Source of the DNA: UBA1952 sp965246765
Lineage (GTDB): Bacteria > Bacteroidota > Bacteroidia > Chitinophagales > Chitinophagaceae
NCBI GenBank assembly: GCA_965246765.1
Contig: CBDFFJ010000004.1
Span: forward strand, 248,001-312,000
DNA length: 64,000 bases
Direction: 5' to 3'
Within the stretch, counting starts at the first letter, position 1. Each line of letters opens with the position of its first letter. Position numbers and translations under genes: made by a program. Positions 51,705-61,493 of this stretch are shown piece by piece. A model generated the notes under the pieces. The model had not been told where the DNA came from, ran no database searches, and worked only from the letters and a program-made list of their open reading frames with translations.

Positions 51705-52901
51705 TCAGGTTTCCAGGGCTTTGGCAATTGCCGCCCGAAGCTGGAAGACGATTGCTGCCGCGGCCAAAGCTGCGGCCGTCCATACAGGCCATCCGGGCAG
51801 AAGCGCGAGCATCAGGCCAGAGGATTCCCCCCACAACCGGCCTCCGATCTGTATCAGGATGACAACCGCTAATGCCGAAAAGACACAAGCGCCCAGCAGC
51901 GGCGAAAACTTCGCCAGTAAAAACCTGCGGAGTGAATCCGGGCTGTACCCGATCTCCTGAAGCAACTGAACCGAGGCCTGCGCCCGCGCAATGGTGAGCT
52001 CCACAAACAGCGTGAATACCAGCAGGCTGATGCCGAGCAGCAGCAGGGCAAAAACACCGGTTACAGATGCTACAACCTGTACAATCGTCCGAAGCCTGCT
52101 CCAGCGCAGCATTTCTGAGTTGGCGACGTATCCGCGGGCGCTGAGGTAATTGCTAAAAGCAGTGGCGGACGGGTCTGCAACCTTCAGTACCAGCCGTGAT
52201 ACGCTTGTCGCACTTTTCCCGGCGTTTGCGGATTGTATAAAGGATTCAGGCACCAGCACGGATGTGATCCGGTCTGAGAAACCGGCGACCTGCGCCACAT
52301 AATCTGTTTCTCCTGCTCCCTCGCTAATCGTGAGGCGGAAGGGTAATGCCTTTATGCTTTCCTCAGAGAGCTGCGGCAGTCCCTGGCTGGGCGCGAATGC
52401 GTAATTATAAAGTGATAGAAATGATGAGGACAGGATGACGGGCACGTGGCGGGTGCCCGGCTGCCAGTCCCAACCGTCGGGGCGTCTGTCCATAAAACGA
52501 TCGGGGACGGCTTCAAGAATCATTACCGTAGAAAAGCCGGCACCCGGCCCAAGCTGCATGCTCATATAGGCGCGGGGCCTTAGCGATTGCACGACGCCGA
52601 CATCCTCTACCTGCGGCGCATGGGCAAGCGCCTCAATATCGGCTCCGGAAAAAACGGTCAGGCCGGGATTTCCCATGGCCTCGTTCGTGACGCGGCGACT
52701 CACGGTGAGGAAAGTGCTGCCAAGATCGTCTTTTGAAGCCCGCCCCTGGAGCAGCTCACTAAAATTCCACCAGAGCAGGACCGCAGCCAGCAGCAGGCTC
52801 AGTCCTATGGTCATTGCGCCGAGCGATGCCCACATCCTGCGGCCTGACGCGCCTTTCAGGATGAGTATGTTTAGCAATGGCGCTCCGGGCAGGTTCTTCA
52901 A
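51705..52901 (-). CDS. FtsX-like ABC transporter permease
   Basis: A 398-residue protein with one N-terminal membrane helix (about 24-48), a periplasmic domain of about 220 residues, and three C-terminal helices starting near 270 (VVASVTGVFALLLLGISLLV). This is the MacB/FtsX/LolC layout. The start overlaps the stop of the ATPase gene upstream by an ATGA, so the two form one transporter. Such transporters move lipoproteins, peptides or drugs, or regulate cell-wall enzymes; the substrate is not evident. Confidence 0.85.
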   Translation of the reverse strand: MKNLPGAPLLNILILKGASGRRMWASLGAMTIGLSLLLAAVLLWWNFSELLQGRASKDDLGSTFLTVSRRVTNEAMGNPGLTVFSGADIEALAHAPQVEDVGVVQSLRPRAYMSMQLGPGAGFSTVMILEAVPDRFMDRRPDGWDWQPGTRHVPVILSSSFLSLYNYAFAPSQGLPQLSEESIKALPFRLTISEGAGETDYVAQVAGFSDRITSVLVPESFIQSANAGKSATSVSRLVLKVADPSATAFSNYLSARGYVANSEMLRWSRLRTIVQVVASVTGVFALLLLGISLLVFTLFVELTIARAQASVQLLQEIGYSPDSLRRFLLAKFSPLLGACVFSALAVVILIQIGGRLWGESSGLMLALLPGWPVWTAAALAAAAIVFQLRAAIAKALET

Positions 52902-53545
52902 AGCCGCAATTTTTGGGTGTAGGTAAAGTGCGTATTGTCGTCAAGATCGGCAAGCAGGAATGAGGCGCCGTTTCGCTGCGCCACTTCCTGAATCAGAGCC
53001 GCCGCCCGGAGCGTGTTCGCGCGATCAAGATGGCTGAAGGGCTCATCCATCAGCAGCCATTTAAAAGGCTGCAGCATTGCGCGAATGATAGCCAGTCGCT
53101 GTTGCTCGCCATACGACAGCGTGCCGGCGGGGCGGTCCGCGCGGTCGCTGATGCCAAGTATGTGCATCATGTCACGCGCCTCCTGCGCTGTGGCAGTGTT
53201 GGTCAGCACACGTTTTATTTCCAGGTTTTCCCAGGCCGTTAGCGCCGGAAACAGGCGCAGATCCTGGAAAATCACGCTTACCTGCCTTTGGCGCAGGAGG
53301 CTTAATTCCTCCGCTGCCATCTCCTTCACCGGCGACTTTGCCCAAAGCGCTGCCCCATCAAAATCCTTCCGCAATCCGTAAAGCATATGGATAAGCGTCG
53401 TCTTGCCGGTACCCGACGGTGCCTGGATAAAAATGTGCTCCTGCCGCCAGCTCAGCTCCTGCAACCAGACATCAGACTTTTGTCCGGAAAGCTTGTCGCG
53501 CAGGGGCGCGGGCATCAGGTTATACAGGGCAAGTTCGGACGGCAT
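52898..53545 (-). CDS. LolD-like ABC transporter ATP-binding protein
   Basis: A 215-residue ATPase from the ATG at 53545 (MPSELALYNL). A longer frame to 53653 would reach into the start of the divergent acyl-CoA synthetase gene and is rejected. Motifs: Walker A APSGTGKTT, Q loop VIFQDLRLFP, signature LSYGEQQRLAII, Walker B WLLMDEPFSHLD. The signature and the permease type match the MacB/LolD/FtsE group. It is coupled by ATGA overlap to the permease gene. The divergent ligase gene starts 72 bases away. Confidence 0.87.
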   Translation of the reverse strand: MPSELALYNLMPAPLRDKLSGQKSDVWLQELSWRQEHIFIQAPSGTGKTTLIHMLYGLRKDFDGAALWAKSPVKEMAAEELSLLRQRQVSVIFQDLRLFPALTAWENLEIKRVLTNTATAQEARDMMHILGISDRADRPAGTLSYGEQQRLAIIRAMLQPFKWLLMDEPFSHLDRANTLRAAALIQEVAQRNGASFLLADLDDNTHFTYTQKLRL

Positions 53546-53617
53546 CAGGACAGGCAATTTAGGACTTGCAGCCGAGGCGCGTTTGCATTTTAGCGAAGCT
53601 GCGCTACATTTATAAGC

Positions 53618-55387
53618 ATGAGCACCCGCCTCTTTGACTTTGTCCAGGAACAATACAATGCCGAGCCTGAAGCCACGATGCTGGCCGCAAAAGAAAGCGG
53701 CAGGTGGCGGGAATACACTACCCGCGAAGTATGGGAAACGGCATGCAGCATATCGCGCGGACTATTGGCGCTGGGCATTGACAATGCGGCGCTGAACGCC
53801 GAGGCGCAGGAGAAAATCGCGATCATTTCTGCGAACCGGCCTGAATGGGTTATCACTGACCTCGCCGTGCAAATGACCGGGGCCGCGCTTACACCTATCT
53901 ACCCTACTATTTCTCCGACGGACCTGCAATTTGTGCTGCTGGAAGCGGGCGTGAAAAAAATATTTATTGCTAATAATGAGCTGTACGAGCGGTTTGCCGT
54001 GACGCTACGCAGCCTGCCGGCGCTCACTCAAGTTTTTAGCTTTGAAGTGGTAGATGGGGCGGTACATTGGCTCACGCTCAAGACTGGGGCGACTACGCCT
54101 GATGAGTCGGTTACAGAAAGAATCACCGGGGAAACGCTGGCAACGGTCATTTACACCTCCGGCACTACCGGAAATCCCAAAGGGGTGATGCTGAGCCATC
54201 GCAACATTGTGAGCAACGTGACAGATGCTATGCCGGCATTCACTTTTGCCCGAAAAGGCGAGCGGGCGCTGAGCTTCCTACCGCTCAATCATATTTTTGA
54301 GCGGATGGTGACTTACATCTTTTTGCATGCGGGCATCCAGATCTGGTATGCGGAAAGCATGGAAACCATCGGCGATAATCTGCGCGAGGTAAAGCCGATG
54401 GTATTCACCACTGTGCCGCGACTTCTGGAAAAGGTATATGAGCGCATCATGGGCAAGGCGCTGGAGCTGACCGGCATTAAGAAATCCCTGTTTTTCTGGG
54501 CATTGAATCTCGGTAAGCAGTACGAAAATGCTAAGCCCGGCTCGTGGTGGTACCGCTTCCAGCTGCGCTTGGCCAACAAGATTATTTTCTCCAAATGGCG
54601 CGAGGCGCTGGGCGGCAATGTAAAGGCGATTGTTTCCGGGTCTGCGCCTTTGCAGGTATATCTGAATCGCATATTTACATCGGCGGGCATCGTCATTATG
54701 GAAGGTTATGGCCTGACGGAAACGTCGCCGGTCATCTCTGTAAACCGTTTTGAAAGCGAAGACCGGCGTATCGGCACCGTCGGGCCGCTGATCCGGAATG
54801 TGGAGGTAAAGATTGCGGAGGACGGCGAGGTCCTGTGTAAAGGCCCGAACGTGATGATGGGCTATTACAAGCATCCGGAGATGACTGCGGAAGTGATGAA
54901 GGACGGCTGGTTTCACACCGGCGACATCGGCGAATGGCAGGAAGAACGCTTCCTGAAAATCACAGACCGTAAGAAGGAAATGTTCAAGACCAGCGGCGGG
55001 AAATATGTAGCACCGGCCGTGGTGGAAAATGCGATGCGTCAGAGCCCCTATATTGAGCAGATCATGGTAGTTGGCGCGGGACGGAAGTTCGTATCGGCGC
55101 TCATCGTGCCGAATATCCCTCAGTTAAAGAAATGGCTGGAAACGCATGGTAAGTCGGTTCCGGCAACAACGGAAGCCATTATTGCATTGCCGGAAGTGAA
55201 AACGCTAATACGCGCGGAACTTGATAAGTACAATGCTCGCTTCGGTCATGTAGAGCAGGTGAAGAAATTCACGCTGCTGCCATCAGAATGGACGACGGCA
55301 TCAGGCGCTTTAACACCGAAGCTGAGTATGCGGCGGAAAGTAATTGAGCAGCAGGCGGCTACAGCGATTGAGGAGATGTATGATTAA
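53618..55387 (+). CDS. Long-chain acyl-CoA synthetase (AMP-forming)
   Basis: A 589-residue enzyme that activates fatty acids to acyl-CoA. Motifs in order: YTSGTTGNPKGVMLSH (phosphate loop), FLPLNHIFERM, EGYGLTETSPV (adenine motif), and GWFHTGDIG with DRKKEMFKTSGGKYVAP at the hinge. The length and the LPLNHIFE piece fit FadD15/long-chain ligases of Bacteroidota rather than acetyl-CoA synthetases. It is a single gene, convergent with the small membrane protein gene one base away. Confidence 0.94.
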   Translation: MSTRLFDFVQEQYNAEPEATMLAAKESGRWREYTTREVWETACSISRGLLALGIDNAALNAEAQEKIAIISANRPEWVITDLAVQMTGAALTPIYPTISPTDLQFVLLEAGVKKIFIANNELYERFAVTLRSLPALTQVFSFEVVDGAVHWLTLKTGATTPDESVTERITGETLATVIYTSGTTGNPKGVMLSHRNIVSNVTDAMPAFTFARKGERALSFLPLNHIFERMVTYIFLHAGIQIWYAESMETIGDNLREVKPMVFTTVPRLLEKVYERIMGKALELTGIKKSLFFWALNLGKQYENAKPGSWWYRFQLRLANKIIFSKWREALGGNVKAIVSGSAPLQVYLNRIFTSAGIVIMEGYGLTETSPVISVNRFESEDRRIGTVGPLIRNVEVKIAEDGEVLCKGPNVMMGYYKHPEMTAEVMKDGWFHTGDIGEWQEERFLKITDRKKEMFKTSGGKYVAPAVVENAMRQSPYIEQIMVVGAGRKFVSALIVPNIPQLKKWLETHGKSVPATTEAIIALPEVKTLIRAELDKYNARFGHVEQVKKFTLLPSEWTTASGALTPKLSMRRKVIEQQAATAIEEMYD

Positions 55388-55388
55388 A

Positions 55389-55817
55389 CTATCCTTGTTT
55401 AGCGTAAGCAAGTAAGATATAAACGTAGTAAGCGATTGTGGTAGCCATTATGAAGAATTGGTACTTCAATAGCTTCACATTTAGACTGAATGAGGCCTCT
55501 AAATCAGCGTCCGTCCCATCTTCCGAAGCGGCGCGCGCATAGGCTTTTGCCGAGCGAAGAAACAGCCAGTATAAATAGAGCGAGACAGCTGCCAGCAATA
55601 TCTCAAATACTCCATTAATTAGTCTCGTCTCAGCAATTCTTGGATGTTTGTTTGAATAAAGTGTGTATTCGCGAAAATGGATTATCGCGAAACATACGAT
55701 GAGGAATTGAAGTAGCACTCCAATTACAATTATTCGTTTAGCCCACTTTGTGAAAGCTAAAAGATATTTCTGGGCTATTGTGCCCAGGAAATATGTTCTG
55801 AAGATGTGATTCTCCAT
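55389..55817 (-). CDS. Hypothetical four-helix membrane protein
   Basis: A 142-residue protein from the ATG at 55817 (MENHIFRTYF). Four hydrophobic helices are visible, for example IIVIGVLLQFLIVCFAIIHF, GVFEILLAAVSLYLYWLFL and FFIMATTIAYYVYILLAY. The loops are short apart from one acidic stretch (ASEDGTDADLEAS). I do not recognise the family. It follows proS closely on the same strand (four bases after its stop), so it may be co-transcribed. Its base composition is somewhat AT-richer than that of proS. Confidence 0.65.
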   Translation of the reverse strand: MENHIFRTYFLGTIAQKYLLAFTKWAKRIIVIGVLLQFLIVCFAIIHFREYTLYSNKHPRIAETRLINGVFEILLAAVSLYLYWLFLRSAKAYARAASEDGTDADLEASFSLNVKLLKYQFFIMATTIAYYVYILLAYAKQG

Positions 55818-55821
55818 TGTT

Positions 55822-57300
55822 TTAATACGCCCTTGCAAACAATACCCGCTGCGTGCTCGGCTTGCCTGTCAGGATACACGCGCCGTCTTCCTGCGGATTA
55901 TCCAGCGGGATGCAGCGAATTGTTGCTTTGCTCAGCTCCTTAATTTTCTCCTCTGTTTCCGGGGTGCCGTCCCAGTGGGCCATAATAAAGCCAGGCGTCT
56001 CATCTAACGCCTTCGTGAACTCCTCCCAGGTATCTACGCGACGCATGTTCGCTTCGCGGAATTGATGGGCTTTATTGTAAATGTTCTGCTGGATTTCAAT
56101 CAGCAGATTTTCTATGTAAGCTGCTATCCCATCCAGCGGAACGGATGACTTCTCCTTTGTATCGCGCCGCGCAATCTCAGCAACGCCGTTGTCTAAATCG
56201 CGCAGGCCCATCGCCATCCGCACAGGCACGCCTTTCAGCTCATATTCCGCAAACTTCCAGCCCGGCCTTGAGGTATCGTCATTGTCAAACTTCACGCGGA
56301 TGCCGGCGGCGCGCAGCTCGGCCATTACTTCATGAATGCGGCTGTCAATCTTCTCTTTTGAATCCGGGCCCTTATAAATAGGCACGATCACAACCTGAAC
56401 GGAAGCCAGGCGCGGCGGCATCACCAGGCCCTGATCGTCGCTGTGTGCCATTACAAGCGCGCCGATGAGGCGGGTGCTTACGCCCCAGCTTGTGGCCCAC
56501 ACATACTCCAGCTTGTTTTCCCTGTCTGCAAACTTTACATCAAAGGCCTTCGCGAAATTCTGGCCGAGGAAGTGCGAAGTGCCTGCCTGCAATGCCTTGC
56601 CATCCTGCATCATCGCCTCAATCGTATAGGTGTCGTCTGCGCCGGCAAAGCGCTCATTGGGCGTCTTCACGCCACGGATAACCGGCATAGCCATCCACTC
56701 TTCCGCAAAGCGGGCATAGATATCAAGCATTTGCCGCGTCTCGGCGATGGCTTCTTCTTTAGTTGCGTGGGCGGTATGACCTTCCTGCCACAGAAACTCC
56801 GCCGTTCTGAGGAAGAGGCGGGTACGCATTTCCCAGCGCACCACATTTGCCCACTGGTTGATGAGGAGCGGCAGGTCGCGGTAGCTTTGAATCCAGTTTT
56901 TATAAGTATTCCAGATGATGGCTTCTGACGTAGGGCGCACCACCAATTCCTCTTCCAGCTTAGCCTCCGGATCAACGATGAGCTTGCCTTTATTGTCAGG
57001 ATCAGTTTTGAGCCGGTAGTGGGTGACCACCGCGCACTCCTTAGCGAAGCCTTCTGCATTCTTTTCTTCCGCTTCAAAGAGGCTTTTTGGAACAAAGAGC
57101 GGGAAGTAAGCATTCTGATGACCCGTGTCCTTAAACATTTTATCCAGCGCGTCGCGCATGGCCTCCCAGAGCGCATAGCCGTAAGGCTTGATAACCATGC
57201 AGCCACGCACAGCGGAATAGTCGGCAAGGCCGCCTTTCAGAATTAGGTCATTGTACCACTCCGAATAGTTTTCGGAACGGGGCGTTAAAACATTGCTCAT
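55822..57300 (-). CDS. proS: Prolyl-tRNA synthetase (short, archaeal/eukaryote-like type)
   Basis: Charges tRNA-Pro. The 492-residue length, without the editing domain inserted between motifs 2 and 3, and the C-terminal extension place it in the ProS type found in archaea, eukaryotes and many Bacteroidota. Motifs: start region EWYNDLILKGGLADYSAVRG, motif 2 RTAEFLWQEGHTAHA, then QAGTSHFLGQNF and a motif 3-like STRLIGALVMAHSDDQGL. The C-terminal residue is Tyr (FARAY), which is also usual in this type. The start overlaps nothing, and a divergent secreted protein gene begins 95 bases away. Confidence 0.97.
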   Translation of the reverse strand: MSNVLTPRSENYSEWYNDLILKGGLADYSAVRGCMVIKPYGYALWEAMRDALDKMFKDTGHQNAYFPLFVPKSLFEAEEKNAEGFAKECAVVTHYRLKTDPDNKGKLIVDPEAKLEEELVVRPTSEAIIWNTYKNWIQSYRDLPLLINQWANVVRWEMRTRLFLRTAEFLWQEGHTAHATKEEAIAETRQMLDIYARFAEEWMAMPVIRGVKTPNERFAGADDTYTIEAMMQDGKALQAGTSHFLGQNFAKAFDVKFADRENKLEYVWATSWGVSTRLIGALVMAHSDDQGLVMPPRLASVQVVIVPIYKGPDSKEKIDSRIHEVMAELRAAGIRVKFDNDDTSRPGWKFAEYELKGVPVRMAMGLRDLDNGVAEIARRDTKEKSSVPLDGIAAYIENLLIEIQQNIYNKAHQFREANMRRVDTWEEFTKALDETPGFIMAHWDGTPETEEKIKELSKATIRCIPLDNPQEDGACILTGKPSTQRVLFARAY

Positions 57301-57395
57301 GGTAAACTGTGCCCGATTTTTGCTGTCGGTATGCCTGATAGAGGCGGCGCAAAAGTATTAATTTCACTACCGCAAGCCGCCACTAAATCGCTTCT

Positions 57396-58541
57396 ATGAA
57401 ACACATACTTATTACAGTCCTTTTGCTGCTGTGTGCAGGCAGCACCGGGCAGCTGCTGGCACAAAGCCGTCAGTACGATGACGATGTTTACGGCAGCAAG
57501 CCGGCAAATAAGCAACAGCAAGAGGAGCCTGCGCCGCCGGCCCAAAGCCAGCGCACAGAACAACAGCCAGCCAACGCTCAGGAAGACAATACCGTCAATC
57601 GCAGCACGGCAAGGCAGTATGACGATGAATATTATTCAGATGACGAGTCTTATTACTCCTCACGCATCAACCGCTTTAATCACCCTTTTTACAACAGGCC
57701 TTATTGGAGCTCATTCTATGACCCGTACTGGTACGATCCGTTTTGGGTTGATCCTTATGCAGGCTGGAGCCCTTGGGCGCGCCCTGGATTGACAATATCC
57801 TTTGGTGTTGGCCCTTACTGGTCTTCGTATTGGGGATACAATTCCTGGTATGGTTACCCCGGCTTTGGCTCTTACTACGGATACCCGACATATGGTTATG
57901 GTTATGGTGGCGGCGGGTATTATAGCAGCTACTGGAATGGTTACTATGCCGGTCTTTACAATGGAGACGGAGGCTATCGCGGCCGCAGCTACAGAAATAT
58001 CACCTATGGTCCGCGCTATACCCTGCGGCCCGCCACAAGCTCCACAGCTTCTGGAGCTGGCTATAATGGCTTTCGCCGGGCGCCGGGCACAGGCACGGTC
58101 AGTGCCGGTGGCGCAGGCACAGAAACATCGCCGGTGCGCAACAATGGCTTCCGCACGGAGCCTGGTACGTCCACAGTTCGCCCGGACCGTACCCGGACTC
58201 CGGATTTCCGTAGCAATACAGAAAACGATATAAGGCCGCGTGAAGACCGGCCTGTACGCAACGGATGGGGCGAAGACAAGCGGGTGCACAGCGGAGAAGC
58301 CACCCCGCCTGCTGAAAGCGCACCCCACCGTGAGCGCAGCTCCTGGTTTGGCCGGGGAGAGCAGAATAATAATAATGCGGCCCAGCCACAGCGGGAACGC
58401 AGCTATCAGCAGCCGCGCTATGAGCAGCATAGTGAGCCCACGCCCTCCCGCAGCTTTGGTGGAGGCAGAAGCGAAGGCTTTGGCGGGGGACGTAGCTCAG
58501 AAGGAGGAGGAAGTGGCGGCGGCGGTGGCCGCAGGAGATAA
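57396..58541 (+). CDS. Secreted Tyr/Gly/Ser-rich low-complexity protein
   Basis: A 381-residue protein with signal peptide ILITVLLLLCAGSTGQLLAQ. It has three parts: an acidic region with DDEYYSDDESYYSSR, a central aromatic stretch (DPYWYDPFWVDP, then many YG and GGY repeats), and a polar C-terminal half with two copies of a GFR-PGTGTV-type motif, ending in GGGSGGGGGRRR. No known domain. Proteins of this kind beside proS in Bacteroidota are sometimes mislabelled prolyl-tRNA synthetase. A role at the cell surface is a guess. Confidence 0.7.
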   Translation: MKHILITVLLLLCAGSTGQLLAQSRQYDDDVYGSKPANKQQQEEPAPPAQSQRTEQQPANAQEDNTVNRSTARQYDDEYYSDDESYYSSRINRFNHPFYNRPYWSSFYDPYWYDPFWVDPYAGWSPWARPGLTISFGVGPYWSSYWGYNSWYGYPGFGSYYGYPTYGYGYGGGGYYSSYWNGYYAGLYNGDGGYRGRSYRNITYGPRYTLRPATSSTASGAGYNGFRRAPGTGTVSAGGAGTETSPVRNNGFRTEPGTSTVRPDRTRTPDFRSNTENDIRPREDRPVRNGWGEDKRVHSGEATPPAESAPHRERSSWFGRGEQNNNNAAQPQRERSYQQPRYEQHSEPTPSRSFGGGRSEGFGGGRSSEGGGSGGGGGRRR

Positions 58542-58562
58542 TTCAATGATGATTGATTTTTT

Positions 58563-58592
58563 AAAAGGCTGTCCGCGGACAGCCTTTTTCCG
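58563..58592 (+). terminator. Rho-independent terminator
   Basis: A perfect 13-bp palindrome AAAAGGCTGTCCG / CGGACAGCCTTTT continues into TTTTT. It lies 21 bases after the Tyr/Gly-rich gene. Confidence 0.85.
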
Positions 58593-58703
58593 TGACAAGC
58601 GGAACAATTTTTAGAAGCATTTTGCAAAACTGGCGCGGGCTTTGATTAAACCTGGATGACCCGCTTCTCCTCTAAACATAATTCAACTAAAGAGCACCCT
58701 ATT

Positions 58704-60221
58704 ATGAACTTAATACGCATCTGCAGCCGCTCTCTCTTTACACTCATGGCCTTAGCAACCGCAATAAGCGCCGCCCTTGCGCAGGATGAGCGCGACGCTT
58801 TACGATTCTCCTTTCTTCAGCCTCAGGGCACTGCGCGTTCTATCGGCATCGGCAGTGCACTCGGATCTATCGGCGGAGATTTCACATCCCTGGCAGTGAA
58901 TCCTGCGGGCATCGGCATTTATCGCCGGTCGGAAGTAACCGTTACACCCTCGCTTACGTTCGGAAACACGAGCAGCAGCTACACGACAAATGCTGCCGAA
59001 GAGAGCGGATCTCATTTCGCTTTCAGCAATCTTGGGCTGGTGACTACCAAAGTGGAACGTGGGCGCCGGGCCGGTCACAGCGGCTGGACATCTGTTTCAT
59101 TTGGCCTTGGATTAACGCGCATGGCCGACTTCACCCGCGACTACAGCTATGGAGGCACCAACCAAACCTCGTCAGGATCATTTGTCTTTGAAGCGGATGC
59201 CAACACAAATGGCCTGAATGACCAGAATATCTCATACGGAGACCTGGGCTATCAAAGCTATTTGCTGGACACTTTTGGCGGACGATATATATCAGTGGTT
59301 AACCCTACAGCGGCATCGCCCGTCAGCCAGTATAAGTCGGTCCGCGAGCGGGGAGGGATTTCTGAGCTGGGCATTACACTTGGGGGCAGCTATGAGGACA
59401 AGCTGATGATCGGCGGCACGCTTGGCATTCCTATCGTACGATATACACGGGCAAGGACATTCACGGAGCGCGATCTGAGCGGCAATACGAACAATGACTT
59501 TGACTATTTCACCTACAGTGACGAGCTAAAGACGAACGGAGCCGGTCTTAACCTAAAGCTCGGCTTTATTTACAAGCCGAACGACCTGTTTCGCTTTGGC
59601 GCAGCCATTCACACACCGACCTACTATTCGCTCACCGATGTTTACAATCAAAGCCTGACTGCCTCTACAGAAAATTTTGCCGATGCTCGCACGCACACCG
59701 CCGACGCGCTCGAAAATCAATACGATTACAACCTCAGCTCGCCCTGGCGTGGCGTTGTGTCTGCAACTGCCTTCCTCGGCACCTATGGCTTTCTGACTGC
59801 TGACTATGAGTATGTGGATTATGGCTCGGCGCGGTTTGACTTTAGCGATAAAAACTACCAGCAGAATGTGAACGATGTGATTAAGCAGACTTATCAGGGC
59901 GCGTCCAACATTCGTACAGGTCTGGAGATCCGCTTGGACAATGTTTCGCTGCGCGGCGGCTTTGGCTACTACGGCAACCCGTATAAGAGTGGCAACCCAA
60001 GCGGCGAACGCCTTGATTTCTCGGGCGGTCTTGGTTTCCGGTTTCAAAATGCATTCATTGACCTGGGCTTTGTGCATCACCAGTACAAGAGCAGCGAGCA
60101 ACCCTATAATCTGTCCGGCACGAATAATCCGTCCTCCATCTATTACGGTCTGGTCGTTCCCACAGCCAATCTTGAAACCAGCAGCAACAATGCAGTCGTT
60201 ACGTTTGGCTTTAAGCTATAA
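58704..60221 (+). CDS. OmpP1/FadL-type outer membrane protein
   Basis: A 505-residue protein from the ATG at 58704 (MNLIRICSRSLF), with a signal peptide ending near ALAQ. An earlier in-frame ATG at 58656 adds 16 polar residues before the signal and is less likely. The motif DFTSLAVNPAGIGIYRRSE near the N-terminus and the long run of amphipathic strands with a last strand ending VVTFGFKL fit the OMPP1/FadL/TodX family, which takes up hydrophobic compounds. It lies beside an acyl-CoA dehydrogenation gene, with a terminator between them. Confidence 0.82.
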   Translation: MNLIRICSRSLFTLMALATAISAALAQDERDALRFSFLQPQGTARSIGIGSALGSIGGDFTSLAVNPAGIGIYRRSEVTVTPSLTFGNTSSSYTTNAAEESGSHFAFSNLGLVTTKVERGRRAGHSGWTSVSFGLGLTRMADFTRDYSYGGTNQTSSGSFVFEADANTNGLNDQNISYGDLGYQSYLLDTFGGRYISVVNPTAASPVSQYKSVRERGGISELGITLGGSYEDKLMIGGTLGIPIVRYTRARTFTERDLSGNTNNDFDYFTYSDELKTNGAGLNLKLGFIYKPNDLFRFGAAIHTPTYYSLTDVYNQSLTASTENFADARTHTADALENQYDYNLSSPWRGVVSATAFLGTYGFLTADYEYVDYGSARFDFSDKNYQQNVNDVIKQTYQGASNIRTGLEIRLDNVSLRGGFGYYGNPYKSGNPSGERLDFSGGLGFRFQNAFIDLGFVHHQYKSSEQPYNLSGTNNPSSIYYGLVVPTANLETSSNNAVVTFGFKL

Positions 60222-60242
60222 GCTGCTTGTTTATTAAACATA

Positions 60243-60274
60243 AAAAGAGCCGCTCACTTGAGCGGCTCTTTTGC
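60243..60274. terminator. Bidirectional hairpin terminator
   Basis: A perfect 13-bp stem AAAAGAGCCGCTC / GAGCGGCTCTTTT with an ACTT loop separates the convergent barrel and dehydrogenase genes. Confidence 0.88.
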
Positions 60275-60291
60275 TTGTGAGATTTCTCCGA

Positions 60292-61269
60292 CTAAAACTT
60301 ATTCTTCTTAAAACGCTCACTTACGACGAGGTCTTTAGAGCCGGGCGTGTACTTATAAAAGCCTTCGCCGCTCTTCACACCAAGGTAGCCTGCCTGCACC
60401 ATATTAGCCAGCAAAGTAGCAGGCGCATACTTCTGATTGCCGAAACCCATGTGCAGCACGTTCATAATGCTGTAGCAAGTATCCAGGCCAATAAAGTCTG
60501 CAAGCTGCAGCGGTCCCATCGGGTGCGCCATGCCGAGCTTCATGATTGTATCAATCTCTTCCACGCCCGCTACACCTTCCTGCAGCGCAAGGATGGCTTC
60601 GTTAATCATCGGCAGCAGGATGCGGTTGGAGATAAAGCCGGGATAATCGTTCACCACACAGGGCACCTTGCCGAGGAACTTAGAAAGGTCAACGACCACC
60701 TCTGTCACCTTGGAATCGGTTGCATAGCCATTAATAACCTCAACGAGCTTCATCACCGGAACCGGGTTCATAAAGTGCATCCCGATGACCTGTGCAGGAC
60801 GCTTTGTGAACGACGCGATACGTGTGAGGGAGATAGAGGAAGTATTAGACGCGAGAATGCAGTTAGCCGGCGCCAACTTATCCAGCTCCTGGAAGATTTT
60901 AATCTTCAGGTCAATGTTTTCGGTCGCGGCTTCTACCACCAAATCCGAGTTCTTTACCGCCTCCGACATGTCTGTGTAAGTGCTGATGCGGCCAAGCGCC
61001 TCGCCCTTTTCTTCCTCGCTCAGCGAGCCTTTGCTCACTTGACGGTCCATGTTTTTACCGATAGTACCGATGGCCTTATCCAGTGCATTCTGGTTGATAT
61101 CCATCATATGCACCTTGAAGCCACTTTGCGCAAATACGTGGCAAATGCCATTGCCCATCGTACCGGAACCAATCACCGTCACCGTCTTGATTTGCTGGAG
61201 CATTTGTTGGGTTTTGTCGTCCGCGCCGGCAGCTTGTACGTCGGCATTGACCATTGTTTCTTTGACCAT
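60292..61269 (-). CDS. hbd: 3-hydroxybutyryl-CoA (3-hydroxyacyl-CoA) dehydrogenase
   Basis: Oxidises 3-hydroxyacyl-CoA with NAD(P), in beta-oxidation or butyryl-CoA metabolism. The 325-residue protein has the NAD site VTVIGSGTMGNGI at about 30-42, the catalytic region SNTSSISLTRIA, the His/Asn-containing IGMHFMNPVPVM and the C-terminal dimer domain (NDYPGFISNRILLPMINEA, then GMAHPMGPLQLAD). About 27 residues precede the Rossmann fold, longer than in most relatives (about 280-295 residues), so a later start cannot be excluded, but no better Met lies nearby except MLQQIK. Confidence 0.94.
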   Translation of the reverse strand: MVKETMVNADVQAAGADDKTQQMLQQIKTVTVIGSGTMGNGICHVFAQSGFKVHMMDINQNALDKAIGTIGKNMDRQVSKGSLSEEEKGEALGRISTYTDMSEAVKNSDLVVEAATENIDLKIKIFQELDKLAPANCILASNTSSISLTRIASFTKRPAQVIGMHFMNPVPVMKLVEVINGYATDSKVTEVVVDLSKFLGKVPCVVNDYPGFISNRILLPMINEAILALQEGVAGVEEIDTIMKLGMAHPMGPLQLADFIGLDTCYSIMNVLHMGFGNQKYAPATLLANMVQAGYLGVKSGEGFYKYTPGSKDLVVSERFKKNKF

Positions 61270-61493
61270 TGTGGTTATAAAATTTTTTTGAACGGAGCGA
61301 AGTTAGGCGTTACCTCATATTGCCGTAACACTGTACAATCATTAACCGTATGCTTGCGAAAAGCTTTTGCTTAATCGGGCAAAGAAGGGTTAAATAAGCC
61401 GACACTGCCGCCTCCCTAAACCCGATTCATTACATTTGAAACGCGTGTTGTGGAAAGTCCTTTCCCGCGCATCTTTCTACCGGAAAAACATTC

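Noticed and set aside
60271..61374. 367-codon plus-strand frame opposite the 3-hydroxyacyl-CoA dehydrogenase
   Set aside because: It is fully antisense to a clear enzyme gene and starts within the terminator hairpin.
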